Below, in pieces: positions 17,336 through 25,724 of a stretch of 38,819 nucleotides of DNA; the first letter of the stretch is position 1, and the number at the start of each line of letters is the position of its first letter. The DNA is from a virus: positions 1 to 38,819 of the IMG/VR virus record IMGVR_UViG_3300032053_000204. The stretch is one strand, 5' to 3'. The notes beneath the pieces were generated by a model. That model was not told where the DNA came from. It saw nothing but the letters and a program-made list of their open reading frames with translations, and made no database searches. Position numbers and translations under genes: made by a program.

Positions 17336-19282
17336 TTACTTTACCTGAATTAGGTCCTCTGGCTTAAACATATAACGACCCTCAGCAAGAACCAAGGCTC
17401 CCTTCTCATCCTTGTACCCGACCTTACCCCTAAGGTGCTCTGCTATGCGAGGGTTGTTAGCCACCTTGTACTGTGCCTGAACCGGGCGAATCTTCAAAGG
17501 AACAGCATCAGGGGCTATGTTCTTCTTCTCCCCACCAGTCTCAGGCTCAACAGTCATTTCACCACCAGGAACCATCTTCTTTACCGTAAGCCTCTTGCCG
17601 GGCTGGTCTACATGCTCCACAACCTCACCCTCTACCGGCGGCTCCCCTATGGCTTTCCGAAGAAGCTTTGCAGAAACGGTCAGTGTTCCTTCCTCACCTT
17701 GAAGTACCACACCGTTCGGCAGGCCATCGTTACCATAAGAGTAGTCCATAATCTCAAAGTTACCGTCCGTATCCGCCACCCTCACTATCTCACCTACCTT
17801 CCATCCCTGCTTAGCGCTAGACGATGCAAACTTATCGGCCAATGTTACACCCTTACCTGAAGCGGATACGGCAACTCCCTCTCTCCCATTAACGAAAGGT
17901 ACGCCTCTAAGAGTAGAGCTAAATGACGAGCTGGCTACCTGAGGGATTCCTGTGGTTGATGCTGACGCTCCCTGTTGCTTCATCAGCTGGTACGGATAGT
18001 CCTTCTTTACCAGCTCCGCACCCTTAAAGTTGTACTCAGTAACGTAGTCCTGGCCCTTGGCCGAATCGTAATCAACCAGCCTCTCATCAGTCATAGACCT
18101 GCGGGCTACCGGGAAACCTTCTTTGGTGGATGATGGCCTTTGAAGAATTACAGGCTCGTCTTTTTTTATAGGCTCAATCTCCACCTTTATCTCCTTATCC
18201 AGAGCTGCCTGGCCTCCCTTAGCAGCGTACCTCTCTAATGTCTCTGCGTCTGGCTTAACCACCTTCTCCTTACCTCGGGTCAGGGTGAAGTCCTCCCTCT
18301 TTACAGCCGCGTCGGTCCCTATGGCCGCATTCTGTTCTGCGTAAAAATCTGCGTCTTGAAGCTTGTACTCTTTCTCCCCAGTCCCCTTTGTAGAACGGTG
18401 ACCATCGGCAGGCTCAGCGGACCTATTCTTATCCCAGTCAAACTTCTCGGTCTTACTTGCCTTGCGCGGGATAATCAGGTCCTTGGAAGAGGCAGGCTTC
18501 TTCGCCTCCTTCAAAATATCAATCACCAGCTCCTTGGCCGACTTCTTAGTACCTACAATAGGAGTCTCGTGGGCAGCGGCGTAACACTCATGGCACATAA
18601 GCCCGCCCTCAACCGGCTCAGCGCAAGCATAGCACCGTGACTGAAGGTAGCTGCCATACTCCTTCTCAGTGGACCCCTTTCCGGCTTGCTTGAACTCGGC
18701 AAAGGTCATTAACATAGCCCCGTCTTTCTGACCAATAACCTGAATCTTTGCCACCTTTTGGGACCAGGTTGCGATTCGGGCTATCTCCGAAGGTTCTTTT
18801 TCCGGCATGGTGTTCTCTGTCATATTAGGGTCCTCTTCATCCCTAGCCGATAAAAGCTTAGGGGTCTTTACCTTTCCAACAAATCCCTGACCTGTAGGGC
18901 CCTCATTAATCTCCTTTACCCGTTGGTCAATGGGTCCTGCCTTCTTCTCCAAAATCTCTTCTTTAGGAGCTGGCGTCTGGTTAAAATCCATGGCTGACAT
19001 TGCTGAGCCTCTGGAAGGGTTGTATATCGAACCGTAGTCCCCGGCTCCCATCCACGGCTTTTGTCTGCCTGCAATCTTTCTTCTAGGAGTAGTTATATCC
19101 CGAGGATTGATTGAGCCTAGACCCCCTGTAGGGTCTACCGGCCCCAATGGTATTCCGGTAGCGTTGGCAGTCCTTGTTACCCTTTGACCGCCAGCCATCT
19201 CGAAAATATTGGTCGCTCCACCCTCAGGCACCTCAGGCAGAACATCCTCCACCTGCTCCAAAAAGTCTTCTTCATCAGCCAT
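17336..19282 (-). CDS. Modular virion-cluster protein with central zinc ribbon, 648 aa
   Basis: The ATG at 19282 has a GAGGAGGTAGT ribosome binding site. The N-terminal 100 residues are acidic then Gly/Pro-rich and probably disordered. A zinc ribbon CYAC...CHEC lies at 217 to 233. The middle is low-complexity and charged. The C-terminal third contains small beta-barrel segments (GWKVGEIVRVADTDGNFEIM and GVVLQG) resembling the N-terminus of the giant zinc-ribbon protein. KKAG, KQAG and RKAS linkers occur. It sits between the terminase nuclease and kinase-like genes. A structural, scaffold or injected role is possible; the family is not recognised. Confidence 0.65.
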   Translation of the reverse strand: MADEEDFLEQVEDVLPEVPEGGATNIFEMAGGQRVTRTANATGIPLGPVDPTGGLGSINPRDITTPRRKIAGRQKPWMGAGDYGSIYNPSRGSAMSAMDFNQTPAPKEEILEKKAGPIDQRVKEINEGPTGQGFVGKVKTPKLLSARDEEDPNMTENTMPEKEPSEIARIATWSQKVAKIQVIGQKDGAMLMTFAEFKQAGKGSTEKEYGSYLQSRCYACAEPVEGGLMCHECYAAAHETPIVGTKKSAKELVIDILKEAKKPASSKDLIIPRKASKTEKFDWDKNRSAEPADGHRSTKGTGEKEYKLQDADFYAEQNAAIGTDAAVKREDFTLTRGKEKVVKPDAETLERYAAKGGQAALDKEIKVEIEPIKKDEPVILQRPSSTKEGFPVARRSMTDERLVDYDSAKGQDYVTEYNFKGAELVKKDYPYQLMKQQGASASTTGIPQVASSSFSSTLRGVPFVNGREGVAVSASGKGVTLADKFASSSAKQGWKVGEIVRVADTDGNFEIMDYSYGNDGLPNGVVLQGEEGTLTVSAKLLRKAIGEPPVEGEVVEHVDQPGKRLTVKKMVPGGEMTVEPETGGEKKNIAPDAVPLKIRPVQAQYKVANNPRIAEHLRGKVGYKDEKGALVLAEGRYMFKPEDLIQVK

Positions 19283-19291
19283 ACTACCTCC

Positions 19292-19897
19292 TCAACTATT
19301 CCGGAGATTCCGGTAAGCTCTCTCGCCCGAAGGCAACACCTTAAAAACCTCTGCCAGGAAATTCCTAGCACTCTTCCAGCTTGACTCCACAACCCCTATG
19401 TTCTCGCAGCCGTGGGTCCTCAAATACTTTATAACCGATTCAGTGGTCTTATCCAAAATCTCACGAACCTTCTCTGCCTCCACCCTTGTTAGCGGAGCAA
19501 TGTCCCTGTTCTTGTCTATGGCCACTTCGTGATGCATACACGAGTTCATTAGGTCCGTATATCTCTTGGTCAGGGTCGGCATCACCTGGCCAATTAAATA
19601 CGTATGGAATGTAGGACGGGCCTTCTCATCCATTATATTAGCCACATTAACCTGATAGTCCTCGTATATCCCATCCATGCAGTCCTCATCAGACCACACA
19701 GGAATCTTATCAAAGGCCAGGTTTATCTTTGATGCCTGCCTGGAAAGCCGTGAAGGCCTGCCCTTGAGCGGATTGCCCCTCACGTCCTTAGGCACATCCA
19801 CCGGAACCTTCTTCTCCAGCTCCCTCATCTTTGCGTGAGCCTCTTCTTTCCAACCTGGCTCTGGCGCGTTATCCTTAATCGGTCCCTCGTTATTCAT
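19292..19897 (-). CDS. Hypothetical helical protein, 201 aa
   Basis: The ATG at 19897 has a GGGGGA ribosome binding site. The product is strongly helical and charged, with a Lys/Pro-rich N-terminus (KKVPVDVPKDVRGNPLKGR), one basic-Ala site (RQAS at about 54) and an otherwise compact core. No signal peptide, membrane segment or zinc site is visible. It directly follows the terminase nuclease gene. A packaging or head-assembly accessory role is only a guess from position. Confidence 0.6.
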   Translation of the reverse strand: MNNEGPIKDNAPEPGWKEEAHAKMRELEKKVPVDVPKDVRGNPLKGRPSRLSRQASKINLAFDKIPVWSDEDCMDGIYEDYQVNVANIMDEKARPTFHTYLIGQVMPTLTKRYTDLMNSCMHHEVAIDKNRDIAPLTRVEAEKVREILDKTTESVIKYLRTHGCENIGVVESSWKSARNFLAEVFKVLPSGERAYRNLRNS

Positions 19898-19912
19898 ATG
19901 TGTTCCCCCACT

Positions 19913-21028
19913 CTATATAGCAAACAGTCTTCCCTTGACTGGCGCTTTATTCCCCAACGACTCTGCTGTTATACCCGCTACATAAGGCATCCCGGCTCCA
20001 GGTATATTGTTGGCCGAAGCTCCGCCACCAATGCCCATCTTAATGACACCCGGCAATTCAGGCTTCCTAATCTTTGACAACCCTAAAGCAAACACACAGG
20101 AAGCAGCTACAGCATCCGAAAGGTCCTTACTACCGCCCTCTGGGTGGTCTACCTTCTTACCCTCAATCAAACTCAACCCTTGAAACTCTGTTATAAAAAC
20201 GGGTTCATAATAATAATCAATCCTTCCAGACAGCATAAGTTCAACCAAAGTATCGTAAGCCTCAGTGGTCCTGTCTACCGAATACTGCTTGACGTTATAC
20301 TTCTTCAGCGTCAGCTCCTGTTGAAATTCCACAGATTGCCAAGAATCTACCGACACCTGACCTATGCAAAATCCCAGGTTGGTAAGCTCATAAACTATCT
20401 GCCTGAACTTTTCAAGCCTGAGTTCCCCACCATCCGGAGGCCTTATGCTCAACATCAGGTCCACTACAACTTTATCCATGTGGTGGTCGTAGTGAGACAT
20501 AGCAACACCAGCCGCGTCCCTGCTCTTCGCCATATCAAAATGGATAAAATATTCAAACCCCTCTCCCCTAAACCAAGGCGCGAACGAGAACTGGTCTGAA
20601 TTTCTCCTATCCTTATACACCACAGGACAAATGCGGCCCTGGTTCACCCTTCTCTCTGCCAACATAGAGTCATGTACCAGGGGCTGAGCTGCTGAAGGAG
20701 GAGCTGAACCATAGTCCCTGGCTGCCTGATAGTACGACTTGGCAAACTCAGAAGCAAAATCATCCTTGGTCAGCTTAGGGTTCATACACCACGTACTTCC
20801 CCTTACCCCCAAAACTGAACCACAACGATAAATTTCAACCGAGTCCATACTATAGTCAGACTGGGTTTGTGACTCTACTTCCAGGTGAGCAGCCCCGTCC
20901 AGTATCGCTGCGTCTTGTTCACCCTGTTCGGCTGCATTGAACATTGGTAATAGCGGAACAGGTAAGGGCTTTACTTCCTCGCCCTTACCTACCGCTCTGC
21001 CGCTGTGATGGTTAAACGACGGACCCAT
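19913..21028 (-). CDS. Terminase large subunit, nuclease half (separate gene), 371 aa
   Basis: Residues 78 to 120 (STWCMNPKLTKDD and ARDYGSAPPS) match the linker found after the ATPase domain in large terminases. The RNase H-fold nuclease follows: FDMAKSRDAAG with D165, VSVDSW with D228, and GGSKDLSDAVAAS with D302 or D305. These are the three catalytic acidic positions of TerL nucleases, which cut concatemeric DNA before and after packaging. No Walker motifs are present. The ATPase half is a different gene (22069 to 23877), and an unrelated gene lies between. The ATG at 21028 overlaps the upstream stop as TAATG, so this is a designed start, not a frameshift remnant. Confidence 0.8.
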   Translation of the reverse strand: MGPSFNHHSGRAVGKGEEVKPLPVPLLPMFNAAEQGEQDAAILDGAAHLEVESQTQSDYSMDSVEIYRCGSVLGVRGSTWCMNPKLTKDDFASEFAKSYYQAARDYGSAPPSAAQPLVHDSMLAERRVNQGRICPVVYKDRRNSDQFSFAPWFRGEGFEYFIHFDMAKSRDAAGVAMSHYDHHMDKVVVDLMLSIRPPDGGELRLEKFRQIVYELTNLGFCIGQVSVDSWQSVEFQQELTLKKYNVKQYSVDRTTEAYDTLVELMLSGRIDYYYEPVFITEFQGLSLIEGKKVDHPEGGSKDLSDAVAASCVFALGLSKIRKPELPGVIKMGIGGGASANNIPGAGMPYVAGITAESLGNKAPVKGRLFAI

Positions 21029-22008
21029 TACTCAGCGTCCTTAACACCCGGCTTATTTTTCTTAATCTCTTCAACAGCACCTGGCAAAAACTCTACCCAA
21101 GTAAATTTTTGACAGTTGCACATTCTGCACTTCCCATGCCCAGCTTGAACTGTGTCCTCATGCTGGCTCCCGCCCCCATCACCAGTATGTCCGCACGAAC
21201 ACTTGCTCTTTCCACCGGCAGTCTTGTCCACTTTCAAAGGCGTGGATTCCTGAGGCGGCTTCTGTTTTGTAAGGTCCACAGACTTCCTTTTATCCAGGGT
21301 CTGCTTCTCGGCCGCAGTCTTTATCATATCCTTTACCAGGTTAGCAAAACGACCCCATGCCATGTTCTTAGGCTTACGGCAGGCTAGAGTCCTCATTAAA
21401 CCATCGAAAGGCCCTGTAACCGTCTTATTAGGACCAAACATCCCCTCAGTCCTAGCCTCTATGTACTGAGCTACCTGAGGGAGAATCCTTACAGCCATGC
21501 CCTTTATAGCGGCTGCATCATCGGCCCCAATACGACCGGCCTTAACCTCTGCGTCGGCCTTCTTTTCCAGGTCTCCAACCGAAGTAGGAAGAAAACCACC
21601 CTCTACCCAATCCAGCACCACAGGAACCAACGCAGCCTCAACTGCAGCTATATGGGCACTAGGGACCTTAACCGAAATGCCACTGGCGACCCTCTCTGGA
21701 GCACCTGCCGTAGAGTGCAGCGCTGCGGTCTTAACCGCCATCTTGTTAGACACGGCAGCCTGGTCCAAAATCTTTGCGCCTTCAGGGGTAGGCCCGTCGT
21801 GAACCCTAGCCAGAATGGGTCCCTCAGGTGACTCCACCAGCTGCCATATAGTCCCCAATCCCCAGTCCTTACCCGCAACCACCTGAGTCAGCACATACTT
21901 GCCGTCGTCCTTCGCCTGAAATGACTTCATAGTATCAGGGTTGGACTGAAGCTCAGCCAGCTTAATATGCTGATGCGACAACTTCTTACCGACCAATCCG
22001 CTAGACAT
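21028..22008 (-). CDS. Virion-type protein with C-terminal CxCGH ribbon, 326 aa
   Basis: The ATG at 22008 has an AGGAGG ribosome binding site. The N-terminal ~100 residues are mixed alpha/beta. The middle is helical with KTAA, KKAD and KTAG linkers. A ribbon C270-S-C-G-H...C-R-M-C-N-C-x-x-F302 matches ribbons in the 850- and 1304-residue proteins. It is inserted between the ATPase and nuclease halves of the terminase but shows no terminase or homing-endonuclease features. It is probably a structural protein that separates the two halves. The function is unknown. Confidence 0.65.
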   Translation of the reverse strand: MSSGLVGKKLSHQHIKLAELQSNPDTMKSFQAKDDGKYVLTQVVAGKDWGLGTIWQLVESPEGPILARVHDGPTPEGAKILDQAAVSNKMAVKTAALHSTAGAPERVASGISVKVPSAHIAAVEAALVPVVLDWVEGGFLPTSVGDLEKKADAEVKAGRIGADDAAAIKGMAVRILPQVAQYIEARTEGMFGPNKTVTGPFDGLMRTLACRKPKNMAWGRFANLVKDMIKTAAEKQTLDKRKSVDLTKQKPPQESTPLKVDKTAGGKSKCSCGHTGDGGGSQHEDTVQAGHGKCRMCNCQKFTWVEFLPGAVEEIKKNKPGVKDAE

Positions 22009-22068
22009 TTTACCTACCTCCTAATTTGTGCGCCCTCATTAGCCATACAAAAGCCTTTATGAACATTG

Positions 22069-23877
22069 CTATTTTTCGTCAGATATAGCCAGCTCCCTCT
22101 TAATATCCTCGATGGTTTCCGGCTGCCCTGCCTTCTGCACCACTTCCTTACGCAGCCCTGTTACGGTCTTGCAGAGATAATCGGTCCTACTCTTTAACGA
22201 GCTTATTGCCAAGAACTTGTAGCTGTCAGAAAAACGGGTCTTCATGGAGCCCTTAAGAACCTGGCAGATATCCTCCCCGTTATCCTTGTTCGCCTTTGAA
22301 ACAAACCACGAAAGCTCATCGGCCACAGCAGCGTAAATAGCATAACCACGCCATACTGTCGAGCCACTGTGACCACTTATGGCCCTTACCCTCTTTGAAG
22401 GAAAGAACATATCGGCATGACCTAAGGCAGTTCTCTTACTGAATTTATCGTTAAAATACCTACTGTTTTCAATAACGGCACAAAGCGTATCGAACACAAC
22501 GCTCTGAGCCTGTACTCCGCTGACCGATACGTTGAGCACAGTCAAAAGCGTATTCTTGCGAAGGCTGTAGTAGCTCCACGGGTCCTTAAGGTTCAGAAGC
22601 CAGTAAATGGCCCTTGCCAGAAATAAGGAACCCATAGCTGACTTGCCTGAATTGTGACCTACTACACCACCATCATGTATATAATTTTCCACCCCAGGCA
22701 CAGAACAATCGTAGTACTCCCCCTCCCCCTCACCCACTACACTTTTAACTCTAACCCAGTAAAAATCGTCCTCCTCAAGCGAAACGGGTTTTTCTTCCCT
22801 TATAGACTTTAAAACTTCCTCACAACCTATAATATTAATACTGTTTGCAAACCTTCTTCTATTAGAGGTACCCACTACCTGCAACACCCATGCAAACCCA
22901 TAAGTCTTATCTCCACACCTAAATTCCCTAGACACTTTCCTATATACCCGGGAAGCAACTCCAAACCGTAATAACAACCTACGGACTCCTTCTACCAACT
23001 CCTTAGACTTACTAACATAACCTATTTGATACTGATAACCCTTAGTGTTTTTCCGTATCCGCTTATCATGATATTTGTACCTACCGCACCAACCGTCCGT
23101 AGAAAACAGCCCTTCTAAAAATTTTGCGACATGAGTATCGGGCAAACTATATATCAAATCTGGCACAGTCTTATTATGTGCCACCCCTTTTCTTATACCT
23201 GGAAAACTACCGTCTCCAATCATGGCTCCCAAAAAGAAAGCCTCATTGGAGGTCATACTCTCTACAGGATTATTAATATACACTCTACGGCTTACAGCCA
23301 CCAACTCCCCCACCTTCAACTCCCCTGCTTTAACCCACCTAGTCTTGCTTCTACCCAGTACTACATGCCCCCAATTCTTGCTTTTACTGTACTCCCTGCC
23401 CAAGAATCTATGTCCTTGGTACACCCTTACTGATAGACCCCCAGCAAGTTCAACTTTAAGAATTTTACCCCTTCCAGAAACTCTGAATCCTGTAGCTGGT
23501 GATATACCACACCTACCTTCATTATACCCTACGGAAACAAAATCATTTTTAACACCCTCTACCCTTCTCCACAAACCGGTATTAGCGTCGTATACCTCAG
23601 AACCGGCTGCAATGCATCCCCTCCCGATAGCAAAATAGCCTTCTCGGTAGGTAGGTTTGTCGAACTCTTCCAGAATGGCCTGAACATTAGGCCAGAGGTC
23701 GCCCTTCCAGTCTGCGAAATCGGGAGAGAATAAAAACTCTCTCATAGGAACCGGCGGCTCCTCATACACCCTTTCAAGAAGGAGCCTGGCCCACTTGGTA
23801 GGAGTTAAGTCGTTCTTTTTCAAAAACGCCTGAACGCCAGGGTCCTGCAACTGCAACCACCAAAGATTGTCGTCCAC
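22069..23877 (-). CDS. Terminase large subunit, ATPase half, with intein
   Basis: The extein parts (residues 1 to 87 and 410 to 602) form a terminase ATPase. Walker A GRG|SGKS is interrupted by the intein. Walker B is YAIYAAVADEL (D520, E521), with a coupling motif FLAISS near 550. Removing the intein leaves about 280 residues, the ATPase domain only; the nuclease is encoded at 19913 to 21028. The ATPase powers DNA translocation into the prohead through the portal. The start is GTG at 23877, with GGAGAGG close upstream and an in-frame stop just before it. The C-terminus ends in a charged tail rather than a linker, so the break lies between the two classic domains. Confidence 0.8.
   Translation of the reverse strand: MDDNLWWLQLQDPGVQAFLKKNDLTPTKWARLLLERVYEEPPVPMREFLFSPDFADWKGDLWPNVQAILEEFDKPTYREGYFAIGRGCIAAGSEVYDANTGLWRRVEGVKNDFVSVGYNEGRCGISPATGFRVSGRGKILKVELAGGLSVRVYQGHRFLGREYSKSKNWGHVVLGRSKTRWVKAGELKVGELVAVSRRVYINNPVESMTSNEAFFLGAMIGDGSFPGIRKGVAHNKTVPDLIYSLPDTHVAKFLEGLFSTDGWCGRYKYHDKRIRKNTKGYQYQIGYVSKSKELVEGVRRLLLRFGVASRVYRKVSREFRCGDKTYGFAWVLQVVGTSNRRRFANSINIIGCEEVLKSIREEKPVSLEEDDFYWVRVKSVVGEGEGEYYDCSVPGVENYIHDGGVVGHNSGKSAMGSLFLARAIYWLLNLKDPWSYYSLRKNTLLTVLNVSVSGVQAQSVVFDTLCAVIENSRYFNDKFSKRTALGHADMFFPSKRVRAISGHSGSTVWRGYAIYAAVADELSWFVSKANKDNGEDICQVLKGSMKTRFSDSYKFLAISSLKSRTDYLCKTVTGLRKEVVQKAGQPETIEDIKRELAISDEK
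22651..23616 (-). mobile_element. LAGLIDADG-type intein in TerL Walker A, 322 aa
   Basis: The intein starts with Cys (CIAAGSEVYD) directly after GRG and ends in VVGHN before Ser, restoring the Walker A GRGSGKS. The N-terminal splicing block and the C-terminal block (ENYIHDGGVVGHN) look intact, with Ser as the +1 nucleophile. Two LAGLIDADG-like motifs, FFLGAMIGDGSF (residues 127 to 138) and FLEGLFSTDGW (166 to 176), lie only about 38 residues apart, much closer than usual. The endonuclease therefore seems shortened and may no longer cut. Insertion in the terminase P-loop is a known intein niche. Confidence 0.85.
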
Positions 23878-23887
23878 TACCTCTCCG

Positions 23888-24271
23888 TCACGTTTTCTTT
23901 TTGCCTACTTGGCTTATCAGAGCATTTACATCGTCCAGAACATCTCCTATTTCATCTACTGTACCGGCGTCTTCCGTATCTTCCTTCGGCGCAGTATCGG
24001 TATCCTCTTCTTCACTAGGCTGGCGTGAAACGGTAACTGATGCCTTGTTCCCCGCAACCTTAAACAGCCTATCTACCAGCTCCCCCATCATGTCCATCTC
24101 TTTGGACAGGGACGACGACAAAATCCTCTTACCCTCTTCCGTCTTGTCCCAAATAAGCTTCTCCTCTTTATATGCGGCATCCACCCTTGCCATCTGTATT
24201 CTGATTAGCTTGAGAAGCACCTTACGTAAATCTTTGGTGCCTAGTCCAGTCTTTGGATTTTTATATTCCAT
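23888..24271 (-). CDS. Possible small terminase subunit (TerS), 127 aa
   Basis: The ATG at 24271 has GGAG with 5-nt spacing. The product is helical for about 80 residues, followed by an acidic low-complexity stretch and a short helix ending in KKKT. It has one KASV linker-like site. It is directly upstream of the terminase ATPase gene, the usual place for TerS, and its size fits. No DNA-binding motif is clear, so the assignment rests mainly on position and size. Confidence 0.4.
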   Translation of the reverse strand: MEYKNPKTGLGTKDLRKVLLKLIRIQMARVDAAYKEEKLIWDKTEEGKRILSSSLSKEMDMMGELVDRLFKVAGNKASVTVSRQPSEEEDTDTAPKEDTEDAGTVDEIGDVLDDVNALISQVGKKKT

Positions 24272-24272
24272 A

Positions 24273-25499
24273 CTATCTCCAAAGCTTCTGGAAGTCTGCG
24301 AGAGAATTTATTTGGACCACTTCCGGCTTGCCCTCCAACTGCTTGTTTTTGCCGTTACCATTCCCGTTACCGTGCAACAAGGGGTGCGCTGGTTCGGTGG
24401 CCTGCGGTGGTGGGGGATTTTTTTCCACAGGCTCCGTATCCCGCGCACCCCCATATCGTAAAAACATCCTAGCCAGCATGTTCTCTACTCTCGGCTGACT
24501 ATAGTGGGAACGAGTTACATCCTGCATCTCCCACACATTAGAAATACATTCAATTAGGTCACTCCATGTTACTTTCGAGTCTGGTTGCACAACTTGAACT
24601 TTTATGCCGTTCTGGTGCAGGAACAACTTGTGTAGGTAATCCTCCAGACCCTTAAGAAAATCGGTAGGACCCATTGATACCAACCAATGTCGAAACAGGT
24701 CCACCCCATCCTTTATCTTTCCAGCCAGCATAAGGTTCAGGAAACGAGCATACACATCCTGACCACATACACCGACCAGAGCCATAGTGTCCTCGTCTAC
24801 CTCCTTCCCGTCCGATAACACCCACAGCTGCTCCAACAAGGTGATGGCATCCCTCATCTTGCCGGCTGACCTTCTTGCAATAGCCTCAAAAACCTCGGGT
24901 CCAACCTTAATTCCTTCCTGTTCTGCTATCTTTGTTAGCTGTCCTCCAACGTCCTCTGAACCAATGCTCTTAAAGGGAAGTGCAAAGGACCTGCTCATTA
25001 TGGTCTCCGGAACCTTCCTAACCTCCGTGGTCACAAATATAAAGACAACGTGCGGCGGCGGCTCCTCTATAACCTTAAGCATGGAGTTCCAAGCAGCCTG
25101 ACTCATCATATGACATTCGTCCAAGGTAACTACACGATACGCTACTCCAGGCACCTCATATCTCAAAACCTTCAGCAGCTCCTGCACATCGTCAACATTT
25201 CCATTTGAGGCCGCGTCTTGCTCTATGTACGCCAGCGAGCCTCCTGCAGTGATGGCCTTACATGAATCACAAACTCCACAAACATCCTCTTCAAAACTAG
25301 AACAGTTCAAGCCCTTTGCATAAATGCGGGCCATACTCGTCTTCCCTGAGCCTGCTGACCCATAGAACACCAGGCTAGGATAAATCTTCTTTGTCTTAAG
25401 GGTATTTCGTAAAATCCTTACAGGAACCTTCTGCGACACCACCTCAGAGAACTTAGACGGCCGATACTTAAGCGCTAATGCTTTATACACATCCGGCAT
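24273..25499 (-). CDS. dnaX: DNA polymerase III gamma/tau-like clamp loader, 408 aa
   Basis: The N-terminus KYRPSKFSEVVSQ is diagnostic of clamp-loader ATPases. Walker A is GSAGSGKT (47 to 54). A zinc module has C66, C74, C77 and C80. Walker B is LDECHMM (126 to 132; DEVH/DEAH in most relatives). Sensor 1 is FVTTEVRKVPETI, followed by the arginine-finger SRS (169 to 171; usually SRC). An AGKMRDAITLLEQ helix follows. The C-terminus has a Pro-rich linker and an Asn/Gly run, then ends with ADFQKLWR. It loads the sliding clamp, here probably the DnaN-like protein at 34563. The leader contains two hairpins, one covering the Shine-Dalgarno, and a promoter motif 179 nt upstream. Confidence 0.9.
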   Translation of the reverse strand: MPDVYKALALKYRPSKFSEVVSQKVPVRILRNTLKTKKIYPSLVFYGSAGSGKTSMARIYAKGLNCSSFEEDVCGVCDSCKAITAGGSLAYIEQDAASNGNVDDVQELLKVLRYEVPGVAYRVVTLDECHMMSQAAWNSMLKVIEEPPPHVVFIFVTTEVRKVPETIMSRSFALPFKSIGSEDVGGQLTKIAEQEGIKVGPEVFEAIARRSAGKMRDAITLLEQLWVLSDGKEVDEDTMALVGVCGQDVYARFLNLMLAGKIKDGVDLFRHWLVSMGPTDFLKGLEDYLHKLFLHQNGIKVQVVQPDSKVTWSDLIECISNVWEMQDVTRSHYSQPRVENMLARMFLRYGGARDTEPVEKNPPPPQATEPAHPLLHGNGNGNGKNKQLEGKPEVVQINSLADFQKLWR

Positions 25500-25505
25500 A
25501 TCTCA

Positions 25506-25582
25506 CCCCTTAAAAACGAGGGGCCTACACCTCAACCCGGCGTGAGTGAATATCACCCACATCATCGGGTTATGAAGTGTAG
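25506..25582 (-). promoter_or_regulatory. Structured dnaX leader with sequestered Shine-Dalgarno
   Basis: A long hairpin pairs 25525-25539 with 25566-25582 (CTACACYTCA...ACCCG on one arm), with an inner 7-bp stem 25542-25548/25554-25560. Directly downstream, 25519-25523 pairs with 25506-25510 (CCCCT/AGGGG). This would bury the AAGGGGTGAG ribosome binding site of dnaX. The arrangement fits translational control such as autoregulation by an RNA-binding protein or an RNA switch. No known riboswitch class is recognised. Confidence 0.55.
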
Positions 25583-25677
25583 ACCACCTCTAAATTTGTG
25601 GAATAATCCCAAGGTCCCCTCTGAACCATACATCCCGGGAGTTCTACAAGCGCAAACAAAAGCGAAGCCATACGACC

Positions 25678-25689
25678 TATATACGAAAT
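25678..25689 (-). promoter_or_regulatory. Putative phage promoter motif ATTTCGTATATA (copy 1)
   Basis: An exact copy of the recurring 12-mer, followed by GG three bases after TATA. It sits upstream of the dnaX leader and just downstream of the metallophosphoesterase gene, pointing towards dnaX. Flanks share CGTTAAAAGCC with the copy at 30227. No classical -35 box is obvious. Confidence 0.6.
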
Positions 25690-25724
25690 GGCTTTTAACG
25701 GCCTGTGGTATGCGTGTGGCAGGA

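Noticed and set aside
19913-23877. Group I intron or frameshift as cause of the split terminase
   Set aside because: The gene between has its own AGGAGG start, shares modules with other virion genes, and the nuclease gene starts by TAATG coupling. No intron core or homing endonuclease was seen there.
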